NCBI GenBank assembly: GCA_017999895.1
Contig: JAGNKY010000005.1
Coordinates: forward strand, 113,336 to 177,335
Direction of reading: 5' to 3'
From: Bacteroidales bacterium
GTDB lineage: Bacteria > Bacteroidota > Bacteroidia > Bacteroidales > VadinHA17
DNA length: 64,000 nt
Shown: positions 21,401-30,377 of the stretch, piece after piece
Layout: each line of letters opens with the position of its first letter
How positions within the stretch are numbered: the stretch's first letter is position 1
Notes under the pieces: generated by a model
What the model was told of the DNA's origin: nothing
Seen by the model: only the letters and a program-made list of their open reading frames with translations
The model's database searches: none
Program-made: the position numbers and the translations under genes

Positions 21401-22204
21401 ATGTTCGAAAACATTTTTTATTCCGACACTTATTTATCACCTGAACCTGAACCAGGTTTCAAGACATGGCTTTTACGCGATAACTGGCTGTATTTTGTGA
21501 TTAATTATCTCGGTATAGTTATCAGAACCCGTCGTAAGGCACTAAAAGGAATATACGATTATAAAGAATGGGCTGATTCTTCAATAGAGATTTTGAGACT
21601 TATAGAGAAAGTGGGCGGGCGGTTTATGATTTCGGGCATGGATAACATTTCAAAGGCTGCAGGCCCTGTTGTTTTCATCAGCAATCACATGAGCACGCTC
21701 GAAACTATGATATTCCCTGGTATTATAGCTCCACGTTTAAAGGTGACCTTCGTGGTTAAGGAAAGTCTGGTTAAACATCCTTTGTTTGGGCCTGTGATGC
21801 GTTCAAGAAATCCGGTGATAGTATCCCGTAAAGATACAAGAAAAGATTTCGAAACAGTGATGAATTGCGGAACAAAGCTGCTATTGGAAGGTATTTCAAT
21901 TATCATATTTCCTCAGGGGAGGAGAAGCAAGACATTCAAACCGGAAGAGTTCAATACACTTGGAGTAAAACTGGCAAAAAAAGCGAATGTACCGGTTGTA
22001 CCTACTGCAATAAAAACCGATTTCTGGGGCAATGGGAAAATTATCAAAGAATTAGGCAAACTCGACCATAGAAAAATAATTTATATCAAATTCGGAACTC
22101 CTTTCTCTGTGAAAGGGACAGGAAGAGAAGAAAATCAATATATTATAAAGTTCATCCAGGAGAATCTCACTGAATGGGATAATTATGGGAAAATTAAATC
22201 CTGA
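21401..22204 (+). CDS. 1-acyl-glycerol-3-phosphate acyltransferase-like (PlsC domain)
   Basis: 267 residues from the ATG at 21401; an in-frame TTG lies 6 bp upstream. The PlsC motif I is NHMSTLE (about residue 94), an H-x4-E variant of the usual H-x4-D. Motif III is FPQGRRS (about 170) in place of FPEGTRS, and VPVVPTAIKTDFWGNG follows. It transfers an acyl chain to a lysophospholipid or a similar acceptor at the inner membrane. Divergent from spt with a 130-bp gap. The altered motifs leave room for an acceptor other than lysophosphatidate, such as an aminolipid or sphingolipid. Confidence 0.8.
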   Translation: MFENIFYSDTYLSPEPEPGFKTWLLRDNWLYFVINYLGIVIRTRRKALKGIYDYKEWADSSIEILRLIEKVGGRFMISGMDNISKAAGPVVFISNHMSTLETMIFPGIIAPRLKVTFVVKESLVKHPLFGPVMRSRNPVIVSRKDTRKDFETVMNCGTKLLLEGISIIIFPQGRRSKTFKPEEFNTLGVKLAKKANVPVVPTAIKTDFWGNGKIIKELGKLDHRKIIYIKFGTPFSVKGTGREENQYIIKFIQENLTEWDNYGKIKS

Positions 22205-22261
22205 AAATTAGTGAGTCTTATATTTTTGTATTTAATATGATTACGATTCTGAATTTTTAAG

Positions 22262-22298
22262 TGTAAATATTACAATTAAATATTTTCTTTTAGTTTTG
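22262..22298 (+). promoter_or_regulatory. candidate ara promoter with overlapping palindrome (possible AraR operator)
   Basis: TAGTTTTG at 22291-22298 fits TAnnTTTG, about 90 bp before the transporter start. The expected -33 position falls inside a perfect inverted repeat, TGTAA-ATA-TTACA at 22262-22274. No TTTG is at -33. A palindrome over a weak -33 suits operator control. That the binding protein is the AraR encoded two genes downstream is inference. Confidence 0.5.
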
Positions 22299-22389
22299 TA
22301 TAGACTAAATATTGTATTTAAAATGATTCGAATATTTATTGGTGCAATTCAATTCCAACTAATTATCTATCAATTTAAAATACATTAAT

Positions 22390-24042
22390 ATGACAATATT
22401 AGACTGGATCGTTTTAGGCATTTTCTTTCTTGGTCTTGTAGCCATAGCTATCTGGGCTGCAAAGCAGAAACAGGAAACATCTGCAGATTATTTTCTTGCA
22501 GGCCGCGATGCCACCTGGCTTGCGATCGGAGCATCTATTTTTGCGTCGAATATTGGTTCCGAGCATCTGGTAGGTCTTGCCGGTGCCGGTGCTTCCAGCG
22601 GAATGGCAATGGCCCACTGGGAAATGCACGGGTGGCTTATACTTATACTCGGATGGGTTTTTGTGCCTTTTTATGCCAGAAGCAAAATATTCACCATACC
22701 TGAGTTTCTTGAAAAAAGGTATAACAAGGAATCCCGTTCTTTTCTTTCAATTATATCTCTTGTAAGCTATGTGCTTACGAAAGTAGCTGTAACAGTATAT
22801 GCAGGAGGGATAGTTTTCAAAGAGGTTTTCGGCATTGAGTCAATATTTGGAATTGATTTCTTCTGGATAGGCGCTGTCGGACTGGTGGTTCTTACCGGCA
22901 TATATACCACACTGGGAGGAATGAGGGCAGTTCTATATACATCTGTATTACAGACTCCGGTGCTGCTTATAGGGTCAATTGCCGTACTTATTATCGGACT
23001 TATAAAAGCCGGCGGCTGGTCGCAGGTTATGGAGATTTGCCGTGCCGTTCCTGTAAATGCCGACGGCGATACTATGGTAAATCTGATACGTTCAGCACGA
23101 GATCCTGAGTACCCGTGGACAGGTGTTATTCTCGGTTCAGCAATAATTGGATTCTGGTACTGGTGCACCGATCAATATATAGTTCAGAGAGTCCTCTCAG
23201 CACGCGACCAGAAACAGGCAAGAAGAGGAACTATTTTTGGTGCTTATTTGAAACTCACACCGGTGTTCATTTTCCTTATTCCCGGCATGATAGCTTTTGC
23301 TCTGGCACAACAGGGAATAATACATCTTCCCAGTTCCGACTCAGCATTTGCAGTTCTTGTAAAAGAACTACTTCCAATGGGATTCAAAGGGCTCGTTGTA
23401 GGAGGTCTGCTTGCAGCACTTATGAGCTCGCTTGCTTCACTATTTAATTCATCGGCAACTTTGTTTACAGTTGATTTTTATAAAAAGTATAAACCACAAG
23501 CTTCGGAAAAAGAACTGGTAAGAGTGGGACGGATAGCTACTGCTACAGTTGTTATTCTTGGAATTCTATGGATTCCAGTTATGAAAGGACTCGGCAAAGT
23601 TCTTTATGCTTACCTTCAGGATGTCCAATCGTTGCTTGCACCTGGCATAGCTGCTGTGTTCCTTCTCGGTGTGTCGTCTAAAAAGATAACATCAAAAGCC
23701 GGTATTACCGGCCTTGTAACCGGTTTTGTTCTCGGCATGCTCCGACTTGGTCTTAAAGTGTTCGAGGAAGGTATCAACCCCGATAGCATTATTTACAAAA
23801 TATTTATTGCGCCCAACTGGCTTCATTACGAAATAGCCATTTTCTTTTTAGTTATCATCCTGATGATTGTTGTCAGTATGTTTACGCCTAAACCCGATCC
23901 GGCGGCAATCAGAGGCCTTTATTTCGGCTCGGCAACACCGGAGGAAAAGGCAATAACACGCGCAAGCTGGAATAAGTGGGATGTAATACATACGGTGATA
24001 ATCCTCTCTGTAATTGTTGCATTCTATATTTATTTCTGGTAA
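22390..24042 (+). CDS. sodium:solute symporter (SSS family), probable L-arabinose transporter
   Basis: 550 residues with about 14 hydrophobic helices, the usual SSS layout. Characteristic parts: DYFLAGRDATWLAIGASIFASNIGSEHLVGLAGAG (residues 33-67), FYARSKIFTIPEFLEKRYN, TGIYTTLGGMRAVLYTSVLQ, STDQYIVQRVLSA-like WCTDQYIVQRVLSARD and SSLASLFNSSATLFTVD with the sodium-site serines. It is an inner-membrane sugar/Na+ symporter. First gene of the ara operon, 30 bp before araA, so L-arabinose is the likely substrate (inference from context). Confidence 0.92.
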   Translation: MTILDWIVLGIFFLGLVAIAIWAAKQKQETSADYFLAGRDATWLAIGASIFASNIGSEHLVGLAGAGASSGMAMAHWEMHGWLILILGWVFVPFYARSKIFTIPEFLEKRYNKESRSFLSIISLVSYVLTKVAVTVYAGGIVFKEVFGIESIFGIDFFWIGAVGLVVLTGIYTTLGGMRAVLYTSVLQTPVLLIGSIAVLIIGLIKAGGWSQVMEICRAVPVNADGDTMVNLIRSARDPEYPWTGVILGSAIIGFWYWCTDQYIVQRVLSARDQKQARRGTIFGAYLKLTPVFIFLIPGMIAFALAQQGIIHLPSSDSAFAVLVKELLPMGFKGLVVGGLLAALMSSLASLFNSSATLFTVDFYKKYKPQASEKELVRVGRIATATVVILGILWIPVMKGLGKVLYAYLQDVQSLLAPGIAAVFLLGVSSKKITSKAGITGLVTGFVLGMLRLGLKVFEEGINPDSIIYKIFIAPNWLHYEIAIFFLVIILMIVVSMFTPKPDPAAIRGLYFGSATPEEKAITRASWNKWDVIHTVIILSVIVAFYIYFW

Positions 24043-24072
24043 AAAAAAAATTACTTAATAGATAAAATTACA

Positions 24073-25566
24073 ATGGAAGAACTTAAAAATTTAGAAGTAT
24101 GGTTTATAACCGGTAGCCAGCATCTTTATGGAAATGAAGCACTCGAACAAGTTGCGCAAGATTCCCGTAAAATAGTGGAAGAATTGAATAATTCAGAAAT
24201 AATTCCCGTGAAAATTGTTTTCAAACCGGTTCTTACAACTCCCGAATCAATTTTTGAATTATGCCTGAAAGCCAATAGTTCAGATGAATGTATTGGCCTG
24301 ATAATGTGGATGCATACATTTTCTCCGGCAAAGATGTGGATAAAAGGCCTATCAGTTCTTAACAAGCCGTTTCTTCATCTGCACACACAGATTAATAAGG
24401 ATATTCCATGGGATACGATTGACATGGATTTTATGAATCTGAACCAGTCGGCTCATGGCGACAGGGAATTCGGTTTTATATGTTCACGGATGAAGCTGAA
24501 CAGAAAAATTGTTGTTGGCCATTATAAAGACCATGAGGTCATTGAAAAGATTGCAGTATGGACAAGAGCCGCCACAGCTTATGCCGATGCAGGAAATATG
24601 AAAGTGGCAAGGTTCGGGGATAATATGCGCGATGTGGCAGTAACCGAGGGTGATAAAGTAAGCGCTCAGATAAAGCTCGGATATTCCGTGTACGGTTATG
24701 GCGTAGGCGATCTGGTTAAGTATATAAATGATGTAAACCCGGCAGAGGTAAAAAAACTTCTGGCAGAGTATACCAGCGAATATAATCTTGAAAAAGAAGT
24801 TGCCGATTCTGAAACGCTTTTTGAAGCTGCAAGGATTGAAGTAGGCCTTGAAAACTTCCTGAAAGATGGCAATTTCAAAGCCTTTACAACTACTTTTGAG
24901 GACTTGCACGGTCTTAAGCAACTTCCAGGGCTTGCCGTACAGAGGCTGATGGCAAAAGGCTATGGTTTCGGAGCTGAAGGCGACTGGAAAACTGCCGCAC
25001 TTGTGCGCTCAATGAAAGTAATGGGAGCAGGACTGAAGGGCGGTACCTCTTTTATGGAAGATTATACATACCATCTCAATCCTGAAGGTATGAAAGTACT
25101 CGGGGCACATATGCTCGAGGTTTGTCCGTCAATAGCAAAAGGAAAACCTTCGCTCGAAATACACCCTCTATCAATTGGTGGAAAGTCTGATCCGGCACGA
25201 CTGGTGTTCGATTCTCTGACTGGCAGGGCAATAAACGTATCGGTAATCGACATGGGAAACAGATTCAGGATGATAGTGAATGAGCTTGAAGTTGTGGAAT
25301 GCCCACCAATGCCAAAACTACCCGTTGCAAGGGTGCTGTGGATGCCTCTGCCCGATCTTAAAACTGCAGCAGAAGCATGGATATTATCAGGCGGAGCACA
25401 CCATACCGGCTTCAGCATGGCTATTACTTCAGAATACATCGAAGATTTTGCAATGATGAACGGAATTGAATGCCTCATTATCGGTAAAAATCTTAACCTT
25501 CCTGAATTCAAAAATGAATTGAGATGGAATGATGTATATTATCATATTGCAGATGGAATGAAATGA
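24073..25566 (+). CDS. araA: L-arabinose isomerase
   Basis: 497 residues, close to the 500 of E. coli AraA. It isomerises L-arabinose to L-ribulose with Mn2+. The metal and catalytic residues are visible: Glu in [11 protein letters not shown], Glu in [10 protein letters not shown], His in [11 protein letters not shown] and His in [11 protein letters not shown]. The N-terminal signature [13 protein letters not shown] is present. Sits between the symporter and araR with gaps of 30 and 15 bp. Confidence 0.98.
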   Translation: MEELKNLEVWFITGSQHLYGNEALEQVAQDSRKIVEELNNSEIIPVKIVFKPVLTTPESIFELCLKANSSDECIGLIMWMHTFSPAKMWIKGLSVLNKPFLHLHTQINKDIPWDTIDMDFMNLNQSAHGDREFGFICSRMKLNRKIVVGHYKDHEVIEKIAVWTRAATAYADAGNMKVARFGDNMRDVAVTEGDKVSAQIKLGYSVYGYGVGDLVKYINDVNPAEVKKLLAEYTSEYNLEKEVADSETLFEAARIEVGLENFLKDGNFKAFTTTFEDLHGLKQLPGLAVQRLMAKGYGFGAEGDWKTAALVRSMKVMGAGLKGGTSFMEDYTYHLNPEGMKVLGAHMLEVCPSIAKGKPSLEIHPLSIGGKSDPARLVFDSLTGRAINVSVIDMGNRFRMIVNELEVVECPPMPKLPVARVLWMPLPDLKTAAEAWILSGGAHHTGFSMAITSEYIEDFAMMNGIECLIIGKNLNLPEFKNELRWNDVYYHIADGMK

Positions 25567-25581
25567 ATTCTTAAAATAACA

Positions 25582-26283
25582 ATGAAAATCTATGCAAATA
25601 TTCCAGGGCACCTTGTGGCGGTTGATTGCATTATATTCGGATATGATATAATTGAGAAAGAAATAAAGCTTCTTCTTGTAAAGAGAAATTTCGAACCTGC
25701 CAGAGGGCAATGGTCGCTTGCAGGAGGCTTTGTCATGGAGAATGAAAGCCTTGATGAGGCGGCCGAACGTATTCTATACAACCTTACGGGGCTGAAAAAC
25801 ATTTATATGAAACAAAACTACACTTATGGTGAGGTTAATAGAGACCCGGGCGCAAGAGTTATTTCCACCTCATATTATGCACTGATAAAAATCCAGGATA
25901 TTGATAACCAAATTACCGAAATGAATGGAGCTCACTGGCATTCCTTATCCCGCCTGCCTGAACTTATTTTCGATCACCCTGTAATGGTTCGGAAAGCTAT
26001 GGAGGAACTTCAGAAACAAATAAAAATTAAACCTGTCGGCTTCAAACTTTTGCCCGAGCAGTTCACTCTTGTACAGCTCCAGGATCTGTATGAGGCTATC
26101 TACCAGAAAAAAATTGATAAAAGAAATTTCCGGGAAAAAATGCTCTCGATGGATCTGCTTGAAAAACTGAATATGAAAGAAAAACAAACATCGAAGAAAG
26201 GAGCCTGGTATTATAAGTTCATTCCGGAAAAATACACACTTTTCACCATGAACGGATTCTATTTCAGCCTTGATGTAAGTTGA
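25582..26283 (+). CDS. araR: Nudix-type transcriptional regulator AraR
   Basis: 233 residues. Residues about 5-140 form a Nudix domain (VDCIIFGYD..., WSLAGGFVMENESLDEAAERIL). In the Nudix box the catalytic REUxEExGU part reads AERILYNLTG, so the metal-binding glutamates are lost and hydrolysis is unlikely. Residues about 155-230 are a winged-helix domain (LPEQFTLVQLQDLYEAIYQKKIDKRNFREKM). The architecture matches the Nudix-fold AraR described for Bacteroides, whose DNA binding responds to L-arabinose. Within the ara operon, so probably autoregulated. The gap to araD holds a dispersed repeat. Confidence 0.9.
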   Translation: MKIYANIPGHLVAVDCIIFGYDIIEKEIKLLLVKRNFEPARGQWSLAGGFVMENESLDEAAERILYNLTGLKNIYMKQNYTYGEVNRDPGARVISTSYYALIKIQDIDNQITEMNGAHWHSLSRLPELIFDHPVMVRKAMEELQKQIKIKPVGFKLLPEQFTLVQLQDLYEAIYQKKIDKRNFREKMLSMDLLEKLNMKEKQTSKKGAWYYKFIPEKYTLFTMNGFYFSLDVS

Positions 26284-26320
26284 AATACTAAATTTTTCAA
26301 TAATAAATGTATGTCATTTT

Positions 26321-26510
26321 TTAGTCTTATTAATTCATAAACTTCAGAAAAGACAAAAGACAAAAGGTAAAAGACAAAAGGTTCAAAACATTATGAAAAA
26401 CAATAATAAAAATCAACTTAACAGAAAAAGATTGAAAAAAGTTTGCAATTGCCTTACTTTTATCTTTTTAATTTTATCTTTTATCTTCTGCATGAATAAT
26501 GCAGGTTAGA
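26321..26510 (+). repeat. dispersed repeat, copy 1 (MITE-like)
   Basis: This 190-bp block between araR and araD recurs at 51721-51902 in the same orientation, with roughly ten substitutions and a short deletion. The left part is built of AAAAGACAAAAG units and the right part of CTTTTATCTTTT units, so the two arms are imperfectly inverted. An ORF at 26393-26509 (38 codons, MKNNNKNQLNRK..., hydrophobic C-half) is open here but broken in copy 2. No transposase is inside, so a non-autonomous element is likely. Confidence 0.8.
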
Positions 26511-26547
26511 TGGGAATTTCGGCAAATTACATATTTATACGGGGAAG

Positions 26548-27243
26548 ATGAAAAACGTTGCAATTGAAAGGTTCAAAAAATATATTTGTGAAGCAAACCT
26601 TGAGATTGTAAAACAGGGTCTGGTAATTCACAGTTGGGGAAATGTGAGCGGCCGTGAACCTGAAACGGGATATATAGTGATAAAACCCTCGGGAGTGAGT
26701 TATAACCGTATGAAAGAATCCGACATGGTGGTGCTCGATATTTCTGGTAATATAATAGAGGGAAAATGGAAGCCGTCAACAGACACGCCCACTCATCTTT
26801 TGCTTTATAAATCGTGGCCTTCGGTAGGGGGAATAGTCCATACCCATTCGACTTATGCCACGGCATGGGCACAGGCTGGAAGAGGAATACCTGCGTTAGG
26901 TACTACACATGCCGACTGCTTTTATGGTGAAGTGCCTTGTACAAGAAAACTGACAGCTTCGGAGATAAAAAACGATTATGAAGCCAATACCGGAAGGGTA
27001 ATCATTGAAAGACTAATGAAAACAGATCCGTTTAATATGCCGGCAGTTCTGGTCAATAACCATGGGCCTTTTGTGTGGGGGAAAGATGCAGATGAAGCTG
27101 TCTATAATGCTGTTACTCTTGAGGAAGTCGCAAAAATTGCTTTCTATACGATGCTTATCGGGAAGGGTGACCCGATTGAACAGGAGCTTCTTGATAAACA
27201 CTTTTTCAGGAAGCATGGAACGGATTCATATTATGGACAGTAA
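26548..27243 (+). CDS. araD: L-ribulose-5-phosphate 4-epimerase
   Basis: 231 residues, the E. coli AraD length. A class II aldolase-fold zinc enzyme converting L-ribulose-5-phosphate to D-xylulose-5-phosphate. Marks: GNVSGREPETGYIVIKPSGVSY (residues 32-53), the zinc-binding HTHSTYATAWAQAG with HADCFYGEVPCTR, and VNNHGPFVWGKDADEAVYNAV. Follows the dispersed repeat and precedes araB by 16 bp. Confidence 0.98.
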   Translation: MKNVAIERFKKYICEANLEIVKQGLVIHSWGNVSGREPETGYIVIKPSGVSYNRMKESDMVVLDISGNIIEGKWKPSTDTPTHLLLYKSWPSVGGIVHTHSTYATAWAQAGRGIPALGTTHADCFYGEVPCTRKLTASEIKNDYEANTGRVIIERLMKTDPFNMPAVLVNNHGPFVWGKDADEAVYNAVTLEEVAKIAFYTMLIGKGDPIEQELLDKHFFRKHGTDSYYGQ

Positions 27244-27259
27244 AAAATAAATTCGGTGT

Positions 27260-28933
27260 ATGAAAGATAAATATGTTATAGGTCTTGATTATGGTACTGA
27301 TTCGGTCCGGACTATTGTTGTAAATGCCGAAAATGGAGATATTGCAGGCTCCTCTGTTTTTGAATACCCGAGATGGAAGAATGGACTTTACTGCAATCCG
27401 GCTGTTAACCAGTTCAGACAGCATCCTTTAGATTATATCGAAGGATTGGAGAATTCAGTAAAGGAGGCTATCGGTGGTCTGAGCCATGAAATAGTTGAAA
27501 ATATCGCAGGAATAACTGCTGATACTACCGGCTCTACTCCTGTGGCTGTCGATAGGCAGGGCATTCCTCTGTCGCTTGGAAAAGAATTTGAGGATGACCC
27601 TGATGCAATGTTTATCCTGTGGAAAGATCATACTGCCGTGAATGAAGCCACTGAAATAAACAAGCTTGCAAAATCGTGGGGCGGCGAGGACTACACAAAA
27701 TACGAAGGAGGCGTTTATTCATCGGAATGGTTCTGGGCAAAAATACTGCATATTCTTCGTACTAATGAAAAAGTAAGACAAAACGCATGGACGTGGGTTG
27801 AGCATTGTGACTGGATTCCTGCCTTACTAACAGGTAACACCGATCCTCTGAAGATTAAGAGAAGCCGTTGTGCAGCCGGACATAAAGCAATGTGGCACGA
27901 GAGTTTCAATGGCCTTCCTTCAGAAGAATTTCTTGTAAAACTTGACCCTCTGCTTTCCGGACTCCGTGAAAGGCTATTTTACGAAACCTTTACATGCGAC
28001 GTTCCAGCTGGTACAATCTCAGAAGAATGGGCTGCCCGACTTGGTCTTTCCTCAAGTGTAAAGATTGGCGTAGGTGCTTTCGATGCACACCTTGGTGCAG
28101 TTGGAGGGGAAATAAGTCCTTACCAGCTTGTAAAAGTTATGGGAACCTCAACATGCGATATGCTCATAGCTCCAATGGAAGATATTGAAAATAAACTTAT
28201 TGCCGGAATATGCGGGCAGGTTAACGGTTCAATAGTTCCTGGAATGGTAGGACTTGAGGCAGGGCAATCGGCTTTCGGTGATGTTTATGCATGGTTCGGT
28301 AGATTATTGATGTGGCCTGAAGAAAATATAGTACCAAAGATATCGTGGCTTGACGAAAAAAGTAAAGAAAGTTTAAAAAATGAAATAGCTAACAGAATAA
28401 TTGCCGAACTTAGTCATCGTGCCATGGCTTTGAGTGACGAAGAGTCATCTCTAATAGCACTCGATTGGCTCAATGGCAGGCGGACACCTTTTGCAAACCA
28501 GGAGCTTAAAGCAGCAATTGCAGGCCTTACTCTCGGCTCCGATGCACCACGAATTTTTAAAGCTCTGGTTGAAGCTACTGCCTTCGGCTCAAAAATGATA
28601 AATGAACGCTTTATCTCTGAAGGTGTAAGGATAGACGGTGTGATAGCAATAGGCGGAGTGGCAAAGAAAAATCCCTATGTGATGCAAACAGTTGCCGATG
28701 TACTTAATATGCCCATACGAGTTGCAAGATCGGAACATACCGTTGCCCTTGGTGCAGCAATGGCTGCATCAGTTGCAGCCGGCATACACAAGGATATTCC
28801 ATCAGCACAAAAAGCAATGGGGGGAGGATTTGAAAAAGAATATACCCCTGATGCGGTACGCGCAAAAAAATATGAAACATTATACCAGAAATACAAAAAA
28901 CTCGGTGCTTTCATTGAAAAAGAGATGACTTGA
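27260..28933 (+). CDS. araB: ribulokinase
   Basis: 557 residues of the FGGY kinase family, close to the 566 of E. coli AraB. It phosphorylates L-ribulose. Marks: GLDYGTDSVRTIVVNAENG (residues 5-23), WKDHTA, CDWIPALLTG, GAFDAHLGAVGGE with the catalytic Asp, MGTSTCDML for ATP phosphates, and AIGGVAKKNPYVMQTVADVLNMP. Last gene of the ara operon proper; the next gene has its own promoter. Confidence 0.98.
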   Translation: MKDKYVIGLDYGTDSVRTIVVNAENGDIAGSSVFEYPRWKNGLYCNPAVNQFRQHPLDYIEGLENSVKEAIGGLSHEIVENIAGITADTTGSTPVAVDRQGIPLSLGKEFEDDPDAMFILWKDHTAVNEATEINKLAKSWGGEDYTKYEGGVYSSEWFWAKILHILRTNEKVRQNAWTWVEHCDWIPALLTGNTDPLKIKRSRCAAGHKAMWHESFNGLPSEEFLVKLDPLLSGLRERLFYETFTCDVPAGTISEEWAARLGLSSSVKIGVGAFDAHLGAVGGEISPYQLVKVMGTSTCDMLIAPMEDIENKLIAGICGQVNGSIVPGMVGLEAGQSAFGDVYAWFGRLLMWPEENIVPKISWLDEKSKESLKNEIANRIIAELSHRAMALSDEESSLIALDWLNGRRTPFANQELKAAIAGLTLGSDAPRIFKALVEATAFGSKMINERFISEGVRIDGVIAIGGVAKKNPYVMQTVADVLNMPIRVARSEHTVALGAAMAASVAAGIHKDIPSAQKAMGGGFEKEYTPDAVRAKKYETLYQKYKKLGAFIEKEMT

Positions 28934-29051
28934 AAAATTATGTTTGTATTTGATTACAGGAAATAATTTTTTGCCTTGTAAACAAACACTTAATATATAA
29001 ATGTTCAGCAAGAATTTAGAAATTAAACAATAAGTCTTCTCTGCCTTAAAA

Positions 29052-29082
29052 TTTGTAACGTTTTTTAAAATCGCTATTTTTG
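29052..29082 (+). promoter_or_regulatory. Bacteroidota-type promoter of the chorismatase-like gene
   Basis: TTTG at 29052-29055, 19 bp, then TATTTTTG at 29075-29082, a full match to the -33/-7 consensus with ideal spacing. It lies 18 bp before the ATG at 29101, giving a very short leader, and separates this gene from araB. Confidence 0.75.
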
Positions 29083-29100
29083 AAGCGAAAGAGATGAACT

Positions 29101-30252
29101 ATGACAAGAGAATATCATGTATTTCTGCCTGACGTTTACGGAACTTTAAAGGACGAATGGAATCAATGCTTGAAAAAGATTGAAAATAAATTTCTTGAAG
29201 GACTCAGGCCGATTAAGATTAATGTTTTTGCAGATGTGCCTGATTACATCTCTTATATTATTAGCAGTAGTTCTATTTTGAAAGATATTCTGAATTATTT
29301 TGGATCTGATTCACCTTGCGTAAATGTTACAGCTCAACCACCGGAAAAACCTGGAAGAATTTGTGTTGAAGCTCTTTTCATCCAGCCTTCCACGGCTGAG
29401 ATAAAAACAAAATTCTATAATTCATTGCCTTATGTTGTGATTCAGGAATCAGGTAACAAAGAAGTATGGAGTGCTGGCCTTGGAACCGGACTTTTCCCTG
29501 ACGATATAAAGAAAGCATCATCAGCCGCATTCGAACAAATGATAGATATTCTTAATGCAGAAGAAATGACACTCGATAACATAGTAAGACAATGGAACTA
29601 TGTTGGAAATATTCTCGAAGTTAATGAGGGTTACCAGAACTATCAGGTTTTTAATGAAGTGAGAAGTGATTATTACAGGAAATACCGAACTCTCAAAAAT
29701 TTTCCATCGGCTACAGGTGTTGGGATGAAATTTGGGGGAGCTATACTTGATTTCTTTGCATTGAAGCCTGATAAATCTACACGTATTTTGCCTTTAAACA
29801 ATCCGTTACAGACAAATGCCTATGAATATAATCAAGAAGTGTTGAAAGGACTTTTTGATCCGAATAAAGGAGCAAAAAATCCTCCGGAGTTTGAACGCGC
29901 ACTTATAATAGAGTATAACTTATACTCCTCACTTTATGTTTCTGGCACAGCTTCAATTATAGGGCAGGATACTGTAGGAGTTGGTAATATTAAAAAACAG
30001 GCAATAATTACAATAGAAAACATAAAAACACTTACTGATCCGGAAAGAATATCGCTGATAACAGGAAAAAATGCAAACTATTCAGCCAGATTTCTGCTCT
30101 TGAGAGTATATATAAAAAAGCAAGATTATTTCAGAACAGTCAAAGAAATGACAGAAAAATATTTTCCAGACGTTCCTGCTGTATATATCGAAGCCGATAT
30201 TTGTCGTGATGATCTTCTAACAGAAACCGAAGGAGAAATGATTATTTATTAA
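29101..30252 (+). CDS. chorismatase-like protein (FkbO/Hyg5/XanB2 type, RidA-fold)
   Basis: 383 residues, no signal peptide. The C-terminal half shows the pattern of chorismate-hydrolysing enzymes: NPLQTNAYEYNQEV (about residues 234-247), PPEFERALI, YVSGTASIIGQDTVG (about 277-291), then a QAIITIENIKTL helix. FkbO, Hyg5 and XanB2 convert chorismate to dihydroxycyclohexadiene or hydroxybenzoate products. It has its own promoter and no other aromatic-pathway gene nearby. Substrate and product are unknown. Alternatives are a non-enzymatic RidA relative or an enzyme on another enol-pyruvyl compound. Confidence 0.7.
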   Translation: MTREYHVFLPDVYGTLKDEWNQCLKKIENKFLEGLRPIKINVFADVPDYISYIISSSSILKDILNYFGSDSPCVNVTAQPPEKPGRICVEALFIQPSTAEIKTKFYNSLPYVVIQESGNKEVWSAGLGTGLFPDDIKKASSAAFEQMIDILNAEEMTLDNIVRQWNYVGNILEVNEGYQNYQVFNEVRSDYYRKYRTLKNFPSATGVGMKFGGAILDFFALKPDKSTRILPLNNPLQTNAYEYNQEVLKGLFDPNKGAKNPPEFERALIIEYNLYSSLYVSGTASIIGQDTVGVGNIKKQAIITIENIKTLTDPERISLITGKNANYSARFLLLRVYIKKQDYFRTVKEMTEKYFPDVPAVYIEADICRDDLLTETEGEMIIY

Positions 30253-30377
30253 ATAACAAATAAATGATACGAATTAAATGTTTTTCCGTAAATGTGTAGG
30301 TGTAAAGCAACAAAATCCAGGTTATCAGTTTAATATTAAAAATATCAATATTTTTATACCAGCTAAATTATTTACAA

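Noticed and set aside
24484..24921. 145-codon minus-strand frame within araA
   Set aside because: Shadow of araA; catalytic residues of araA are all in the plus frame.
26341..26390. A-rich AAAAGACAAAAG units as a CRISPR-like array
   Set aside because: Units are short and adjacent without spacers of even length, and the block is a dispersed repeat found elsewhere.
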